A DNA stretch of 64,000 bases from Hymenobacter ginkgonis (GCF_009755225.1 NZ_WQKZ01000003.1:744001-808000), one strand, 5' to 3'. Counted from the stretch's first letter, positions 19,501-28,417 are shown. The notes: generated by a model not told the origin, from the sequence alone. Made by a program: numbers and translations.

Positions 19501-19856
19501 ATATAGTGCCTCAGGAAATGGGCCGGGCCCTAATGAACTTGTTTATCAATGCATTCTATGCCGTAAGCGAGCGGCAAAAGCAGGGTGCCTCAGCTTACCA
19601 GCCAACCGTGCGGGTAAGTACCTCTAAAATGAGCACGGGTATTGAAATTCGAGTAAATGACAATGGTAGTGGAATTTCGGAGAGCATTCAGCCGAAGATT
19701 TTTCAGCCTTTTTTCACCACAAAGCCGGCCGGGCAGGGTATCGGATTAGGACTTTCGCTGGCTTACGACATCATCACAAAGGGCCATGGCGGCACGCTCA
19801 CGGTGAAAAGCCATGCAAGCTATGGCACCGAGTTTGTCATCTACTTGCCAGATTAA
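16536..19856 (+). CDS. Beta-propeller sensor histidine kinase (two-component, membrane)
   Basis: The ATG at 16536 gives 1106 residues beginning with a clean signal peptide (MKIKGVLAALLFFCTCAVGL); an upstream in-frame start adds 16 unlikely residues. The periplasmic part has about a dozen regulator-propeller repeats (GLSNNSVTAIRQDSKGFMWF, then repeated LWVGT/LWIST motifs) followed by a Y_Y_Y domain. There is one membrane span near WAYLLYSLLVGAILWAVS, a coiled coil, a HisKA-like domain with GIAHEIQNPLNFV (phospho-His) and a HATPase with NDNGSGI and GIGLGLSLAYDI. Unlike the classical hybrid sensors of Bacteroidota it has no receiver or AraC domain, and no response regulator gene is adjacent. It probably senses an extracellular ligand, possibly a glycan. 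The partner is unknown. Confidence 0.92.
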   Translation: MKIKGVLAALLFFCTCAVGLAQPARLSFEAITTTQGLSNNSVTAIRQDSKGFMWFGTAAGLSKYDGYNFTVFRANPQKTPNSLHNDIIWGIQEDQRGQLWISTLGDGLYQLNEQTQQLTAHRLSTLPGRQYMNIFYSIYQESPKVLWVGSQLGLVRFDLDSKRMRLYPLPAPNEVVFCITQDQAGHLWVGTKMGLYRFDGQTGYYSLVRLLNQPLAKQPLVSALYLDGAGVLWVGTNGEALFKLGAQGAGLFKVDTHKALPSATAYQAGGLVKKNIALNGIVSYSGELWVATDEGLQQIDPSTNRVRTYRANPFSANTLSSSNILSLYPDRDGNLWVGTDNGVNKVVNRTKQFLAYQVKPAMPSVRIIDNTVTSILQDHTGTIWLGNHVKGLYRFDPRQDSITHQSAAPKNPHALLSNHVWAIFEDRRKRLWVSTLEGLHLFDASTGRTVRYPAKIPVQYIAEAPDGQLWIGGKKGIASFNPATGRYHYLDTAIVAGFNFVTGLVVSHTGNLWIAQQGALQQFNPHTATQTHYQPSLPLKSGELTDGDVTTLFEDSRGLIWVGTARGGLNCFNPATQTFSVIPAKTARATSAIAGIVEDDKGNLWVSTENGIFRYDIRTKVFRPYDSTDGLPASEFTKGSASRSGKTLLFGSVNGFVVFNPDSIRDNPVKPAVYITGLKILGKSRLLPPSKKVVLAHTENAVEFSFVALNYHSPEKNQYAYKLEGIDADWVKSGTRRFANYTKLPPATYVFRVKASNDDGVWNDQGTSLTIVITSPWWQTWWAYLLYSLLVGAILWAVSTYRSRALQRANRLLEQKVTERTQQVQQQKEEIELQRDNLNQALTELKVTQQHLIQQEKLASLGELTAGIAHEIQNPLNFVNNFAEVSAELVEELIEEQQKAERDLLLEAALLTDVSANLHKILTHGQRASTIIKGMVEHARTSVGASQPTNLNALVNDYLHTSYRAQRARDSAFACTLATHFDATIGQVDIVPQEMGRALMNLFINAFYAVSERQKQGASAYQPTVRVSTSKMSTGIEIRVNDNGSGISESIQPKIFQPFFTTKPAGQGIGLGLSLAYDIITKGHGGTLTVKSHASYGTEFVIYLPD

Positions 19857-20132
19857 CGTTGAGCAATAGTTGAGTGCCAACGAGGGACAGGGTCATTTCA
19901 AAAATCAACGGCTACCCAGCCCGCGCCAGTGCACCGACCACACTGGGCCACCTCAAACCTACTAGCAGCATAATAGCGGACAAGGCGAACCTTCAAGGGG
20001 CTACGAAAGTCCACCGCGAGTGCGCTTCTGGCGCGTGGTGGGGATTAGTAAGCTCAAAAAAGGTGGGGCCATAAGGTGCGTTAATAACTAGCCTGCCAGT
20101 GCTGAGCAAACTAGACAGGTAGAATCAAAATA

Positions 20133-20146
20133 CAGTGCTAGCACTG
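20133..20146. repeat. Perfect 14-bp palindrome
   Basis: cagtgctagcactg is fully self-complementary with GCTAGC at its centre. It could be a binding site for a dimeric protein, but no promoter element or gene start is close enough to assign it. Confidence 0.5.
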
Positions 20147-20615
20147 AGGTAAGCACTAGCCAGCCAGAATATCTTTCAGTCAAAATTACAGCTTAGCGCT
20201 ACTTAGCTTGTCCATTTTGGTGAGGGTCTAATTAGCGTATTGAAATGTATTAGTATATAGAGAATAAAAATTTTATATAAAAAGGTATTATCCGAATAAA
20301 TGCATTCTCCCTACTGGCCCGGAGTTAGGTCCTGGTGAAGCCATTCGCTAGAGCGACCCGCTAGGCTGGCAGCCAAGAAGTAACGACGACGCTAGTGGAG
20401 GCAATGAGGCAGCTAGCACGCACTTTTCATTTGCCCGCCCAGGGGGGTGGCCCACCGACTTGACCTGCGCGCTGCCCTCCGATGTGTATACCCTACGCTC
20501 GCCAACCAGCACAGGCACTCTTCCTACCAGTCAACGCCCGCCTGGCTTGCCTACCCCCTGCCGCTGCGGCTAGGTGGGTACTAGGATTGCGCGAGCGCTC
20601 CTACTCGTTACCCTA

Positions 20616-20669
20616 GTGACCAACCTAGCCGCTCGCCCGGTGGTCAGGCTACCGACTAGGTTGGTCACT
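20616..20669. repeat. 14-bp inverted repeat with 26-base spacer
   Basis: agtgaccaacctag at 20616-20629 is exactly inverted at 20656-20669 (ctaggttggtcact). It could form a long hairpin in RNA or be a paired protein-binding site. It lies about 160 bases upstream of the secreted propeller gene at 20833. There is no T tract, so it is not a classic terminator. Confidence 0.6.
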
Positions 20670-20832
20670 GGCGGGCGATAGCGGCGCTTGTTTCCTTTTT
20701 TCTCTTCTAGCCAGCAGCTAAATTCCTTAGCAGTTAATACGTATATAATACGTATAATAGTCAATAACTTAAATCTAGCTTGCTGGTTGCCCAGGCGCTG
20801 ACCTGGAGCCTGCATTCACTCTTTGCTGCGTT

Positions 20833-22599
20833 GTGTATGACTCCTGCTCCTGCCTCCGCCCCGCGGCCGTCCCCCGCCCCGCCGCCCGCTTAATTGCCTG
20901 GCTACGCTGGCGCCTGCTCCTCTGGCTGGGGCTGCTAGGTGGGACCACTCCTGCCCTGGCCCAGACCCCGGCCTGGCAGCTGGCCGTAGGCACCACCTCG
21001 GCCACGCCCCCCGCCGCGACGGCCACTATTATCACCATCTCCACGGCGGTGGATGCCGCGGGCAATGTGTTCGTAACGGGCGAGTTCCGTAGCATCCTCA
21101 TGTTGGGCAGCACCCAGCTGGTGAGCGCGGGCAGCCTGGACGTGTTCGTAACCAAGTGGAGTACGGCTGCCCGGGCGTGGGCGTGGGCCACGCGTGGCGG
21201 CGGGACAGGCGACGACAGCGGCCACGGCATCGCTGTGAGCGGTAGCAACGTGTACGTAACGGGCAATTTTCGCAGTCCTACGGCGGCCTTTGCCGGTACG
21301 ACCCTCACGAATGTGGGCTTGGATAACGTCTTTGTGGCCAAGTATACCGACTTGGGCAGCAGCGTGGCCGATGGTTGGGCCACGCGAGCCGGCGGCAGCT
21401 TCGAAGACATCGGCGAGGACCTTGCCGTGAGCGGCCCTAATGTGTACGTGACAGGCCTGCTGAACAGTCCTGCCGGCGGCACCTTCGCGGGCACGACCCT
21501 GATTCCGGTGGGCGGCGCGGATGTATTCGTGGCTAAGTACGTCGACGCCGGCAGCAGCTTTAGCAACGGCTGGGCCCTGCGCGCTGGGGGGACGGGTAAG
21601 GACCAAGGCTTGTGTATTACCGTAAATAATAGCAACGTATACGCGACGGGCAGCTTCGAGAGTGCCCTCGGAACCTTTGCCGGCACGACCCTGACGAGTG
21701 CGGGCAGTGCGGATATTTTTGTGGCCAAGTACGCGGACACAGGCAGCAGTTTCACTAACGGCTGGGCCCTGCGCGCGGGCGGGACGGGCTACGATTTCAG
21801 CCGAGCCCTGGCCGTGAGTGGGAGCAACGTGTACCTGGCGGGGGCCTTCCGCAACACGGCCACGTTCGGTCCCACCTCGCTGACGAGTGCGGGCGGCGAC
21901 GACGTGTGCGTGGCTAAGTATACGGACTTAGGCAGCAGCGCCCTTCCCATCTGGGCAATCCGGGATGGGGGTAGCGGCAACGAAGAGGCACAGGGCCTGG
22001 CCGTGAGTGGCAGCGGGGTGTACGTCACGGGCGGTTTCGAGCGGACCCCAAGCTTTGGGTCCACAACCCTGGCCAGCAAGGGCTTCGATGATATCTTCGG
22101 GGCCGGTTACACCGACACCGGCCCCAGCGGGGCGGCCACATGGGCCACTAGCGCAGGCGGCGTCGACGACGAGGGCGGCATTGATATCGCCGTGCGGGGC
22201 AGTACCCTCTCCGTGGTAGGCTACTTGTATTCGGCCCAGGTCAGCTTCGCGCCCCTGACACTAGCTAATCCTTTGGCCCTTAACTTTTTTCTGGCCCAAC
22301 TACCTACGGCCATACCTACTCCGATACGCGCCATGGGCGCCACCTCCACCACGTTAGCGCTGTGGCCAAATCCGGTGTCGGCCGGCACCGGCGTGCGGCT
22401 GCAAGCGGCGGTCAGTGGTCCGGCCAGCGTGGAGGTCCGCGATGCCTTGGGCCGGGTAGTGCGGCCGGCGCAGGCGTTAGCGGTGGCCGCTGGGCAGGCG
22501 ACCGGCCTGGTGCCCACGGCTGGGCTGGCGCCGGGTCTCTACGTGCTGCACCTAGTCACGGACCCGGTGGGCTTGAGCCAGCGCCTGCTGGTGAAGTAA
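20833..22599 (+). CDS. Secreted SBBP-like beta-propeller repeat protein with type IX sorting domain
   Basis: This 588-residue protein starts at GTG, as no in-frame ATG lies nearby; the first 20 residues may not be translated. A hydrophobic signal segment (LLLWLGLLGG) ends near Ala43. Then come about seven repeats of roughly 65 residues built on AVSGSNVYVTGNF, DVFVAKY and GWALRAGGTG motifs, typical of SBBP beta-propeller proteins. Residues from about 510 (LWPNPVSAGTGVRLQAAVSG, GLAPGLYVLHLV) form a type A C-terminal sorting domain, so the protein should be exported by the type IX system and surface-attached. The function of the propeller is unknown. It stands alone, with a fragment of an acyl-CoA ligase immediately downstream. 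Confidence 0.88.
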   Translation: MYDSCSCLRPAAVPRPAARLIAWLRWRLLLWLGLLGGTTPALAQTPAWQLAVGTTSATPPAATATIITISTAVDAAGNVFVTGEFRSILMLGSTQLVSAGSLDVFVTKWSTAARAWAWATRGGGTGDDSGHGIAVSGSNVYVTGNFRSPTAAFAGTTLTNVGLDNVFVAKYTDLGSSVADGWATRAGGSFEDIGEDLAVSGPNVYVTGLLNSPAGGTFAGTTLIPVGGADVFVAKYVDAGSSFSNGWALRAGGTGKDQGLCITVNNSNVYATGSFESALGTFAGTTLTSAGSADIFVAKYADTGSSFTNGWALRAGGTGYDFSRALAVSGSNVYLAGAFRNTATFGPTSLTSAGGDDVCVAKYTDLGSSALPIWAIRDGGSGNEEAQGLAVSGSGVYVTGGFERTPSFGSTTLASKGFDDIFGAGYTDTGPSGAATWATSAGGVDDEGGIDIAVRGSTLSVVGYLYSAQVSFAPLTLANPLALNFFLAQLPTAIPTPIRAMGATSTTLALWPNPVSAGTGVRLQAAVSGPASVEVRDALGRVVRPAQALAVAAGQATGLVPTAGLAPGLYVLHLVTDPVGLSQRLLVK

Positions 22600-22651
22600 G
22601 CCGGCCTGGGCGGGCGCGCTCCACCGGGTAGGGTCTACCCACCTAGCTACA

Positions 22652-22789
22652 TGGGAGCAGGTCAAGCGCTTTCGCCTGTTGCCTCAAGCCTGGACCGTGG
22701 AAAACGGCGAGCTGACTCGCACGCTCAGACCCAAACGCAAGGTGATTATGCAGAACAACAAGCCCCTGCTGACCAGCCTCCATGCGTAG
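22652..22789 (+). pseudogene. Long-chain acyl-CoA synthetase (AMP-binding) C-terminal remnant
   Basis: A 46-codon open frame reads WEQVKRFRLLPQAWTVENGE and LTRTLRPKRKVIM, ending in a natural TAG. The pattern VKRF-LLP-xW-VExGELTxTLKxKRxVI is the extreme C-terminus of long-chain fatty-acid CoA ligases, including the Lys region of the mobile domain. The rest of the gene (over 500 codons) is absent upstream, where the secreted propeller gene ends 52 bases earlier. It is therefore an orphan tail left by a deletion or insertion. Confidence 0.8.
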
Positions 22790-23043
22790 CCGTCAGGTAA
22801 TCTAGTTAGGCCAGACAATTGCAGGTCTTACTTAGAGCCAACATGCCGCGTCTGAGAGAGTTACTTCAACGCATGCACCGCACCACTTACTAAAGGTTGT
22901 GAGCAGTGAGCGAGCTAATAACATTTGCCGAGGCCCATTCAAGTAATGTCTCACTAGCTACAATCATTTACTGAAAGAGCCTCTGTACTATATGACTAGC
23001 TCGCTCCAATTAAGTCCAAAACTAGTTGGCAAAGCTCGGCAGG

Positions 23044-25089
23044 TCAGCATGATAAGAAGGGAGTAATAGCCTGCGTATAAGTCAGCGTGAGCTGATGCAT
23101 AGCGCGGGTGCACGCCACGTAAAGCATACCCTGGTCTACCTCCGTTTGGTAGGTGGCGGCGGAGGCAAATGGCACAATAACCTCGTCAAATTCGAGGCCC
23201 TTCGCTAAGTAGGCCGTGGTGATGATAACGCCTTCTTTAAAAGCTGTGGACTCGGCCGTGAGCAGCTGCACGCCCGGGCCTTGCAGCACCTGCTGCACCT
23301 GGGTGGCCTGCCGCAAGGTTTTGCAAATGATGCCGAGCGACTGCTGGCCGCCGCTTTGGAAGGCAGTGACCAGCCGCTGCACCGCCTGCAATTCTTCGGC
23401 GGGGCTTTCGAAGCGCGCTACCAGGGGCTCGCGGCCGTGCCTTTCTAGGGCAATGAGGTCGGGATTAGGCGTAATGCGTTGCGCAAAGGCCGTAATTTCG
23501 AGGGTGGAGCGGTAGCTGCGGTGCAGCCTGACGACCTCGGCTTGGGGAAAGACGCGCTCAATGGTTTCGGCAGAGGAAGCGCTGTAGGGGTTCACCGTCT
23601 GGTTGACATCACCTAGGATGGTTTTGCGGCAGGGGAAAAGGCGGGCCAGCACGGCATAGTGCACGGGGGTATAATCCTGCATTTCATCTACTACCAGATG
23701 CTTTACATGTTCATAGGCCGTGATGCCTTCCAGCCGCAGGCGCAGGTAGATGAGGGCAAACACATCCGCGTATTCCAGGCGCTGGCCCGGCTCGACCCGG
23801 CAGAGCTCAGGCCGGCCCAGCCAGCGGTAAAAATCGCGGTAGAAGTCCAGCACCTGCGTGAACTTGAACATGCGCGGAATGGCCTCGCCGATGAGGGATT
23901 TCTCCTGCCCGGTGAGTTTGCGCTGGGTGGCGTCGCGCACGAAGGTACGCACATCTTGGGCCACCAGCGGAAAGCGTTTCAGCAGCGGCACCCGGTGGTA
24001 AGCCTTAAACCGGCCCAGGATGAACGGTAGCGGCACAAGCAGCCGGCCCAGCCGCAACTCACTGCCCGTGAAGTAGTTGTTTTCCACATGCAGCAAGTAC
24101 TTATTGAGCTGGCTCACAAACTCGCCCGACGACTTAAACCGGATGCGCTCGACGAAGGCGGGGTTGGGGTTTTCAAGCAGCGCCGACACCTGCTCGAAAA
24201 AGGTCTGGAACGGGTACCGATTTTCGAGTAAGTCGGCCGCCAGCTCTTCCATGCCCAGCTCCGGAATGTGTTCCTCGCCCAGCTCGGGCAAGACGTTGGA
24301 GATGTAGTCGGCGAACACCTTATTGGGTGAGAGGATGAGCACGTCTTTGGCCGCAATCGTGTCGCGGTAGCGGTAGAGCAAAAAGGCAATCCGATGCAGA
24401 GCAATCGACGTTTTGCCCGAGCCCGCCACGCCCTGAATGACCATCACCGACGCCGTTTCGTTGCGAATCACCGCATTCTGGTCGCGCTGAATGGTGGCGA
24501 CGATGTTTTTCATTTTATCGTCGGACGACTTGGCCAGCTCGCGCTGCAGCACATCGTCGTGGATGTTCACGTCGTTTTCGAGCACAAACTCTAGCTGGCC
24601 GTCGCGAATCTTGTATTGGCGCTTCAGCTCGATGCTGCCCTCAACCAGGCCCGATGGGGTAGGGTAGGCGGCAGCCCCCAGCTCGTAGTCGTAGAACAGC
24701 GACGAGATGGGCGCCCGCCAGTCGTATATCAGGTTTTGGCGCTGCTGCTCGTCCAGGAAGGAGTGCACGCCAATGTACACCGGCGACTTGGCCCCGCCCT
24801 GCGGCACAAAGTCGATGCGCCCAAAGTAGGGCGATTGCAGCAGCTTGAGCAGCTTGCGCTTGCGAGCCACGGCGGCCTCCCCCGTGAAAGCCATGCGGTT
24901 GATGGACTGGTCGGCGGCTACCATATCCGCGTCGTCCAGGCTCGACTGGTGCTCGTGGATATACTGCTTTTTCTCCCGCAGCTCGCTGGAAAACTGCTTC
25001 ACGGCGTCGTCGCCGCGCCGAATAGCTAGCGCCAGTTTCTCCTTAATTTCTTCCAGGTATTCTCTTTCTGCTTGCTCCGTGGTCTTCAT
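23044..25089 (-). CDS. HelD-like UvrD/Rep superfamily 1 helicase (RNA polymerase recycling factor)
   Basis: The ATG at 25089 gives 681 residues. A frame-extending TTG start would lie inside the promoter element, so this start is preferred. A charged coiled-coil N-terminus (about 1-75), typical of HelD, is followed by a split SF1 motor: Walker A GVAGSGKTSIALHR, motif II DEMQDYTPVHYAVL, motif III-like ILGDVNQTVNPYS, RLHRSYRST, and the C-terminal YLAKGLEFDEVIVPF and MLYVACTRAMHQL. HelD proteins push nucleic acid out of stalled RNA polymerase and recycle it. The middle insertion (about 290-450) would be the domain that enters the polymerase channel. It is a single gene with its own promoter. General DNA helicase function is the alternative. 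Confidence 0.9.
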   Translation of the reverse strand: MKTTEQAEREYLEEIKEKLALAIRRGDDAVKQFSSELREKKQYIHEHQSSLDDADMVAADQSINRMAFTGEAAVARKRKLLKLLQSPYFGRIDFVPQGGAKSPVYIGVHSFLDEQQRQNLIYDWRAPISSLFYDYELGAAAYPTPSGLVEGSIELKRQYKIRDGQLEFVLENDVNIHDDVLQRELAKSSDDKMKNIVATIQRDQNAVIRNETASVMVIQGVAGSGKTSIALHRIAFLLYRYRDTIAAKDVLILSPNKVFADYISNVLPELGEEHIPELGMEELAADLLENRYPFQTFFEQVSALLENPNPAFVERIRFKSSGEFVSQLNKYLLHVENNYFTGSELRLGRLLVPLPFILGRFKAYHRVPLLKRFPLVAQDVRTFVRDATQRKLTGQEKSLIGEAIPRMFKFTQVLDFYRDFYRWLGRPELCRVEPGQRLEYADVFALIYLRLRLEGITAYEHVKHLVVDEMQDYTPVHYAVLARLFPCRKTILGDVNQTVNPYSASSAETIERVFPQAEVVRLHRSYRSTLEITAFAQRITPNPDLIALERHGREPLVARFESPAEELQAVQRLVTAFQSGGQQSLGIICKTLRQATQVQQVLQGPGVQLLTAESTAFKEGVIITTAYLAKGLEFDEVIVPFASAATYQTEVDQGMLYVACTRAMHQLTLTYTQAITPFLSC

Positions 25090-25116
25090 CCCGGGTAGGT
25101 CTTGGCTAGTGGGGTG

Positions 25117-25124
25117 CAAAGGTG
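25117..25124 (-). promoter_or_regulatory. -7 promoter element of the HelD gene
   Basis: On the minus strand this reads CACCTTTG, a close match to the Bacteroidota -7 consensus TAnnTTTG. It lies 27 bases before the ATG at 25089. The same variant occurs before the genes at 32521 and 49431. Confidence 0.55.
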
Positions 25125-25990
25125 AGCCAAAAGGCTGGTCTAGCGCAAAGCTTGCGTAGGGGGCAGGGTGCCTTACTTTACCGCAAGGGGGGTAGCGAGT
25201 CTAGTACCCAAGTAGCTATTCCAACAAGGGCTAGCTCCCATAACTCATCAGGACGGAATAATTAATATGAACCGGGAGCACTCTTTCTGAAGGCAGGTAG
25301 TACTTACGGCTAGCGAACCAGCTTCGAAGAGTGCACCTTGCTGGACCGCTTACTCACCGGCGGGACAATCTGACCTCCCACTCCTAAACGTACTTGGCGC
25401 CGACTTTCTGAGCCACTCGCCCTACCCCTCCACTTTCTGAGTCCCTACTCTTAACAGGGTCTTCCTTCCGTGTTGCGCTTCCCAGAAACAGCTGTTTTTA
25501 GAAAGGATATAAGGTAGTTAGGAGCACCTGCCCCTATACTTATAGTACCCCGTTGCTAGGTGATACCAAACTAGTAACGTTCGCATTTTCCGGGTCGTGG
25601 GCGAGGGTCGCGCTGCTCACCTCAACTACCACCTAGGCCTGATGCCAGCGATAGCGCCATTGGAGGCTGCGGTAAGGACGACATCGGGTGGCGCTGCTGG
25701 ACTAGGGGTAGGGCTTCGGCACGGAAGGCAGCGTCATATATACACGCCGTTTATCGAGTTTTTTGCTCTTTTTATCAGGGCGAAACGAGGCGTCTTTTCT
25801 CACTGCTTAATTAGACCACCTCTCGTTGCTTTTTGCCGCTAACGTAGGACAGGTACCTCAAGCAAGTAGACCTACTTCGGCGTCAGCCAAAAAATAGCGC
25901 CATTGGCGTACGGCAGTTGTCGGCAGGTGGACTTGCTCCTACATTTGAGTATTCGGAAAGTATGGGTACTGACTTCGTTTGTAGGCTGTT
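25125..25990. other. Intergenic region between HelD and a divergent sensor kinase
   Basis: About 870 bases. The only frame over 80 codons (25597-25842) has no recognisable motif and poor coding character. No RNA gene, IS end or terminator was identified. CTAG occurs about eight times. Confidence 0.5.
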
Positions 25991-28228
25991 ATGCTCAATC
26001 CTCCTGCGCTGCCCGGGCAGTGGCTACGTTCTCTGCTGCTCAGTGGCCTCTGGCTGCTTGCCCAGCTAGCTGCTGCCGGTCCACCCACTCCCCCTAGCGT
26101 GCGGGTGGAGCGCCTACCCCCAATGGGACTGTTGCTGGCCAAGGGCTGGCGCGCCCACGCCGGCGACAACCCCGCCTGGAGCCAGCCCGACTTCGACGAG
26201 AGGGACTGGGATACGCTCAACCCCACCCGGCCCCGGCGCGAGCTGCCGCCGGCCTTGAGCACCGGTATCAGCTGGCTGCGGCTGCGCGTGCAGCTCGGCG
26301 ACAGCCTACGCCTACGGGCGCCGCTGCTGTCGGTCAACTATCTAGGCGCGGTCGAGGTGTACTACAATGGCCACCTACTGCGGCGCGAAGGCGGGTTTAG
26401 CGGCGGGCCCACCGAGGGGCTACTGAGTCGCCTGCGCGCCGAACCGATAGCGCTGCCAACGAGTGGTGGGGCTGAGGGCGTGCTGGCTGTGCGCTTGGCT
26501 CCCTACCACCCGTGGCTGCAGCGAGGAGTGGAACATCAGTCTCTCTGTAAGCTGACCTTGCAGACTGAACGTCAGTTGCGGCAGTTGCAGCAGCAAACTG
26601 TTGCCTACGCCTTGGCAACGGCAGTCATGGCTGGTGGCTTTCTGCTGCTCACCCTGCTGCACCTCGTCTTCTTTTATTACAACCCAGCCAAGTGCGCTAA
26701 CCGCTACTTTGCCCGCTATACCCTGACGCTGGCCATGGCGTTGGCAGGGCTTTATAGTAACGACGTCTTGCTTTCCCCCTTACAAAGTGGGTGGGTCCAG
26801 TGGTGGTTTCTGGTCATCGAAGTACTAGTAGCGCTCAGCGGTTTGTACGCCGTGCGGGCGTTGTATGCCTTGTTTGGTTTCTCGCCTGGCCGGCTGTATG
26901 CCGGCTTGTGGCTCAGCGGGGGCTGCTTGCTGGTGGTAGCAGTCGGGTGGCTTTATTTGCCCCCAGTTGGCCTCGCCTTTGTCGGCTTTATGGTTGTGAC
27001 TACCCTCGAGCAGCTACGCCTGACCAGCCGCGCCCTGCGCCAGCGGCAGCGGGGCGCGGGTATTATTGCCACGGGCTTTGCCGTCGCCTTGCTCGCCCTG
27101 CTTCTGCTGGTAGCAATAGCTGGTGCCGCTATTGACCCGCCTGGCATCGTACTCCTGCCGCTGTTTACACTGGTGTTTTTAGCGTCCCCGTTGGGCATTT
27201 CGCTGTTTCTGGCCCGCGAGTTTGCCCTGGATGCCGAACTGCTGCAAGTCAAGCTGCGCGAAGTCGAGCGCCTCTCGGCCCAAGCCTTAGTGCAAGAACA
27301 GGAAAAACAAGCCCTGCTGGCCAGCCAAAACGAGACGCTCGAACACCAAGTGCAGCAGCGCACCGGCGAACTGCAACGCTCCCTGGCTGACCTGCGGACC
27401 GCCCAGGCTCAACTGATTCAAAAGGAGAAAATGGCCAGCCTCGGGGAGCTCACGGCCGGCATCGCCCACGAAATCCAGAACCCACTCAACTTTGTCACCA
27501 ACTTTGCCGATGTGAGCCAAGAACTGTTGCAGGAATCGAAAGTGGCCCAGGCGGCGGGCGACGCGCACGAGGTAGCGGCCCTGACGGAAGATATTATCCA
27601 GAACCTGCGCAAAATCAACGAGCATGGCCAGCGGGCTAGCAGTATCGTGCGCGGAATGTTGGCGCACAGCCGCGCCAGCAGCGGCGAGCGCCAGCCAGTG
27701 GACGTGAACGCGCTTTGCGAAGAATACCTGCATCTGGCTTACCACGGCCTGCGGGCCAAGAACCAGACGCTACAGGCCGACCTGAAAACGGATTTTGCGC
27801 CGCAGCTGCCCACCGTCAAGGCGGTGCCGGGCGACCTAGGGCGGGTGCTGCTCAACCTCTTTACCAATGCGTTCTACGCCGTGCAGCAGCGCCACTTACG
27901 GGGCGAATCTGGCTACGTGCCGACAGTCAGCGTGCAGACGCGGCACCTTAACCAGCAGCTCGAAATCCAGGTACAGGACAATGGTACGGGCATGAGCGCC
28001 GCGATACAGGCCAAAATCTTTCAGCCCTTTTATACCACCAAGCCTGCCGGCGAAGGGACCGGCCTAGGACTTTCCCTTAGCTACGACATCATTACCAAAG
28101 GGTATGGGGGCACGCTCACATGCGAGAGCTGGGTGGGGCAGGGTAGCCGCTTTTGCCTGCACTTGCCGCTGCCGGATGGCCCAACGGTTGGCAGCACCGG
28201 CCCGGCAAAAGATGGAGCAGCGGCTTAA
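25991..28228 (+). CDS. Membrane sensor histidine kinase with N-terminal sandwich domain and multi-span sensor
   Basis: This 745-residue protein has a signal peptide, a periplasmic jelly-roll-like domain (about 40-195, with DWDTLNPTRPRRELP and ISWLRLRVQL, resembling galactose-binding folds), about seven membrane spans (about 200-415), a coiled coil, then a HisKA-like domain with GIAHEIQNPLNFVTNF and a HATPase with QDNGTGM and GTGLGLSLSYDI. The layout resembles 7TMR-DISM kinases. The catalytic half closely resembles that of the kinase at 16536 while the sensors are unrelated, so the two share a recently duplicated or commonly used catalytic module. It has no receiver domain and no adjacent response regulator. 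The ligand is unknown. Confidence 0.9.
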   Translation: MLNPPALPGQWLRSLLLSGLWLLAQLAAAGPPTPPSVRVERLPPMGLLLAKGWRAHAGDNPAWSQPDFDERDWDTLNPTRPRRELPPALSTGISWLRLRVQLGDSLRLRAPLLSVNYLGAVEVYYNGHLLRREGGFSGGPTEGLLSRLRAEPIALPTSGGAEGVLAVRLAPYHPWLQRGVEHQSLCKLTLQTERQLRQLQQQTVAYALATAVMAGGFLLLTLLHLVFFYYNPAKCANRYFARYTLTLAMALAGLYSNDVLLSPLQSGWVQWWFLVIEVLVALSGLYAVRALYALFGFSPGRLYAGLWLSGGCLLVVAVGWLYLPPVGLAFVGFMVVTTLEQLRLTSRALRQRQRGAGIIATGFAVALLALLLLVAIAGAAIDPPGIVLLPLFTLVFLASPLGISLFLAREFALDAELLQVKLREVERLSAQALVQEQEKQALLASQNETLEHQVQQRTGELQRSLADLRTAQAQLIQKEKMASLGELTAGIAHEIQNPLNFVTNFADVSQELLQESKVAQAAGDAHEVAALTEDIIQNLRKINEHGQRASSIVRGMLAHSRASSGERQPVDVNALCEEYLHLAYHGLRAKNQTLQADLKTDFAPQLPTVKAVPGDLGRVLLNLFTNAFYAVQQRHLRGESGYVPTVSVQTRHLNQQLEIQVQDNGTGMSAAIQAKIFQPFYTTKPAGEGTGLGLSLSYDIITKGYGGTLTCESWVGQGSRFCLHLPLPDGPTVGSTGPAKDGAAA

Positions 28229-28417
28229 CAGGAAGGTACTGATGTGGGTGGCAAGGTCATTCGAAAAAATAGTCTGTTTCTAACTAAAATATAGAGCGCG
28301 AAACGCTTCTGCATAGTGCCTTAAACTGCAGGTTCTTTGCTCGTTTGTTTGCAATACGCACGTTCGTCTGAACGGAAACTCTTGCCTAATATGCGCAAAG
28401 GTTACGTAACAATGCCG

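Larger units (their letters stand above)
19857..20832. other. Nearly 1 kb intergenic region rich in CTAG and palindromes
   Basis: No gene is supported. An AT-rich patch lies at about 20225-20300 and another at 20730-20775 with a repeated acgtat(a)taat motif that could serve as a promoter for the gene starting at 20833. By eye it has about 14 CTAG tetranucleotides, several times the chance level. Two notable symmetric elements are listed separately. Confidence 0.5.

Noticed and set aside
20935..21755. Long minus-strand frames opposite the secreted propeller gene
   Set aside because: They mirror the repeats of the plus-strand gene and show repetitive composition without family motifs.
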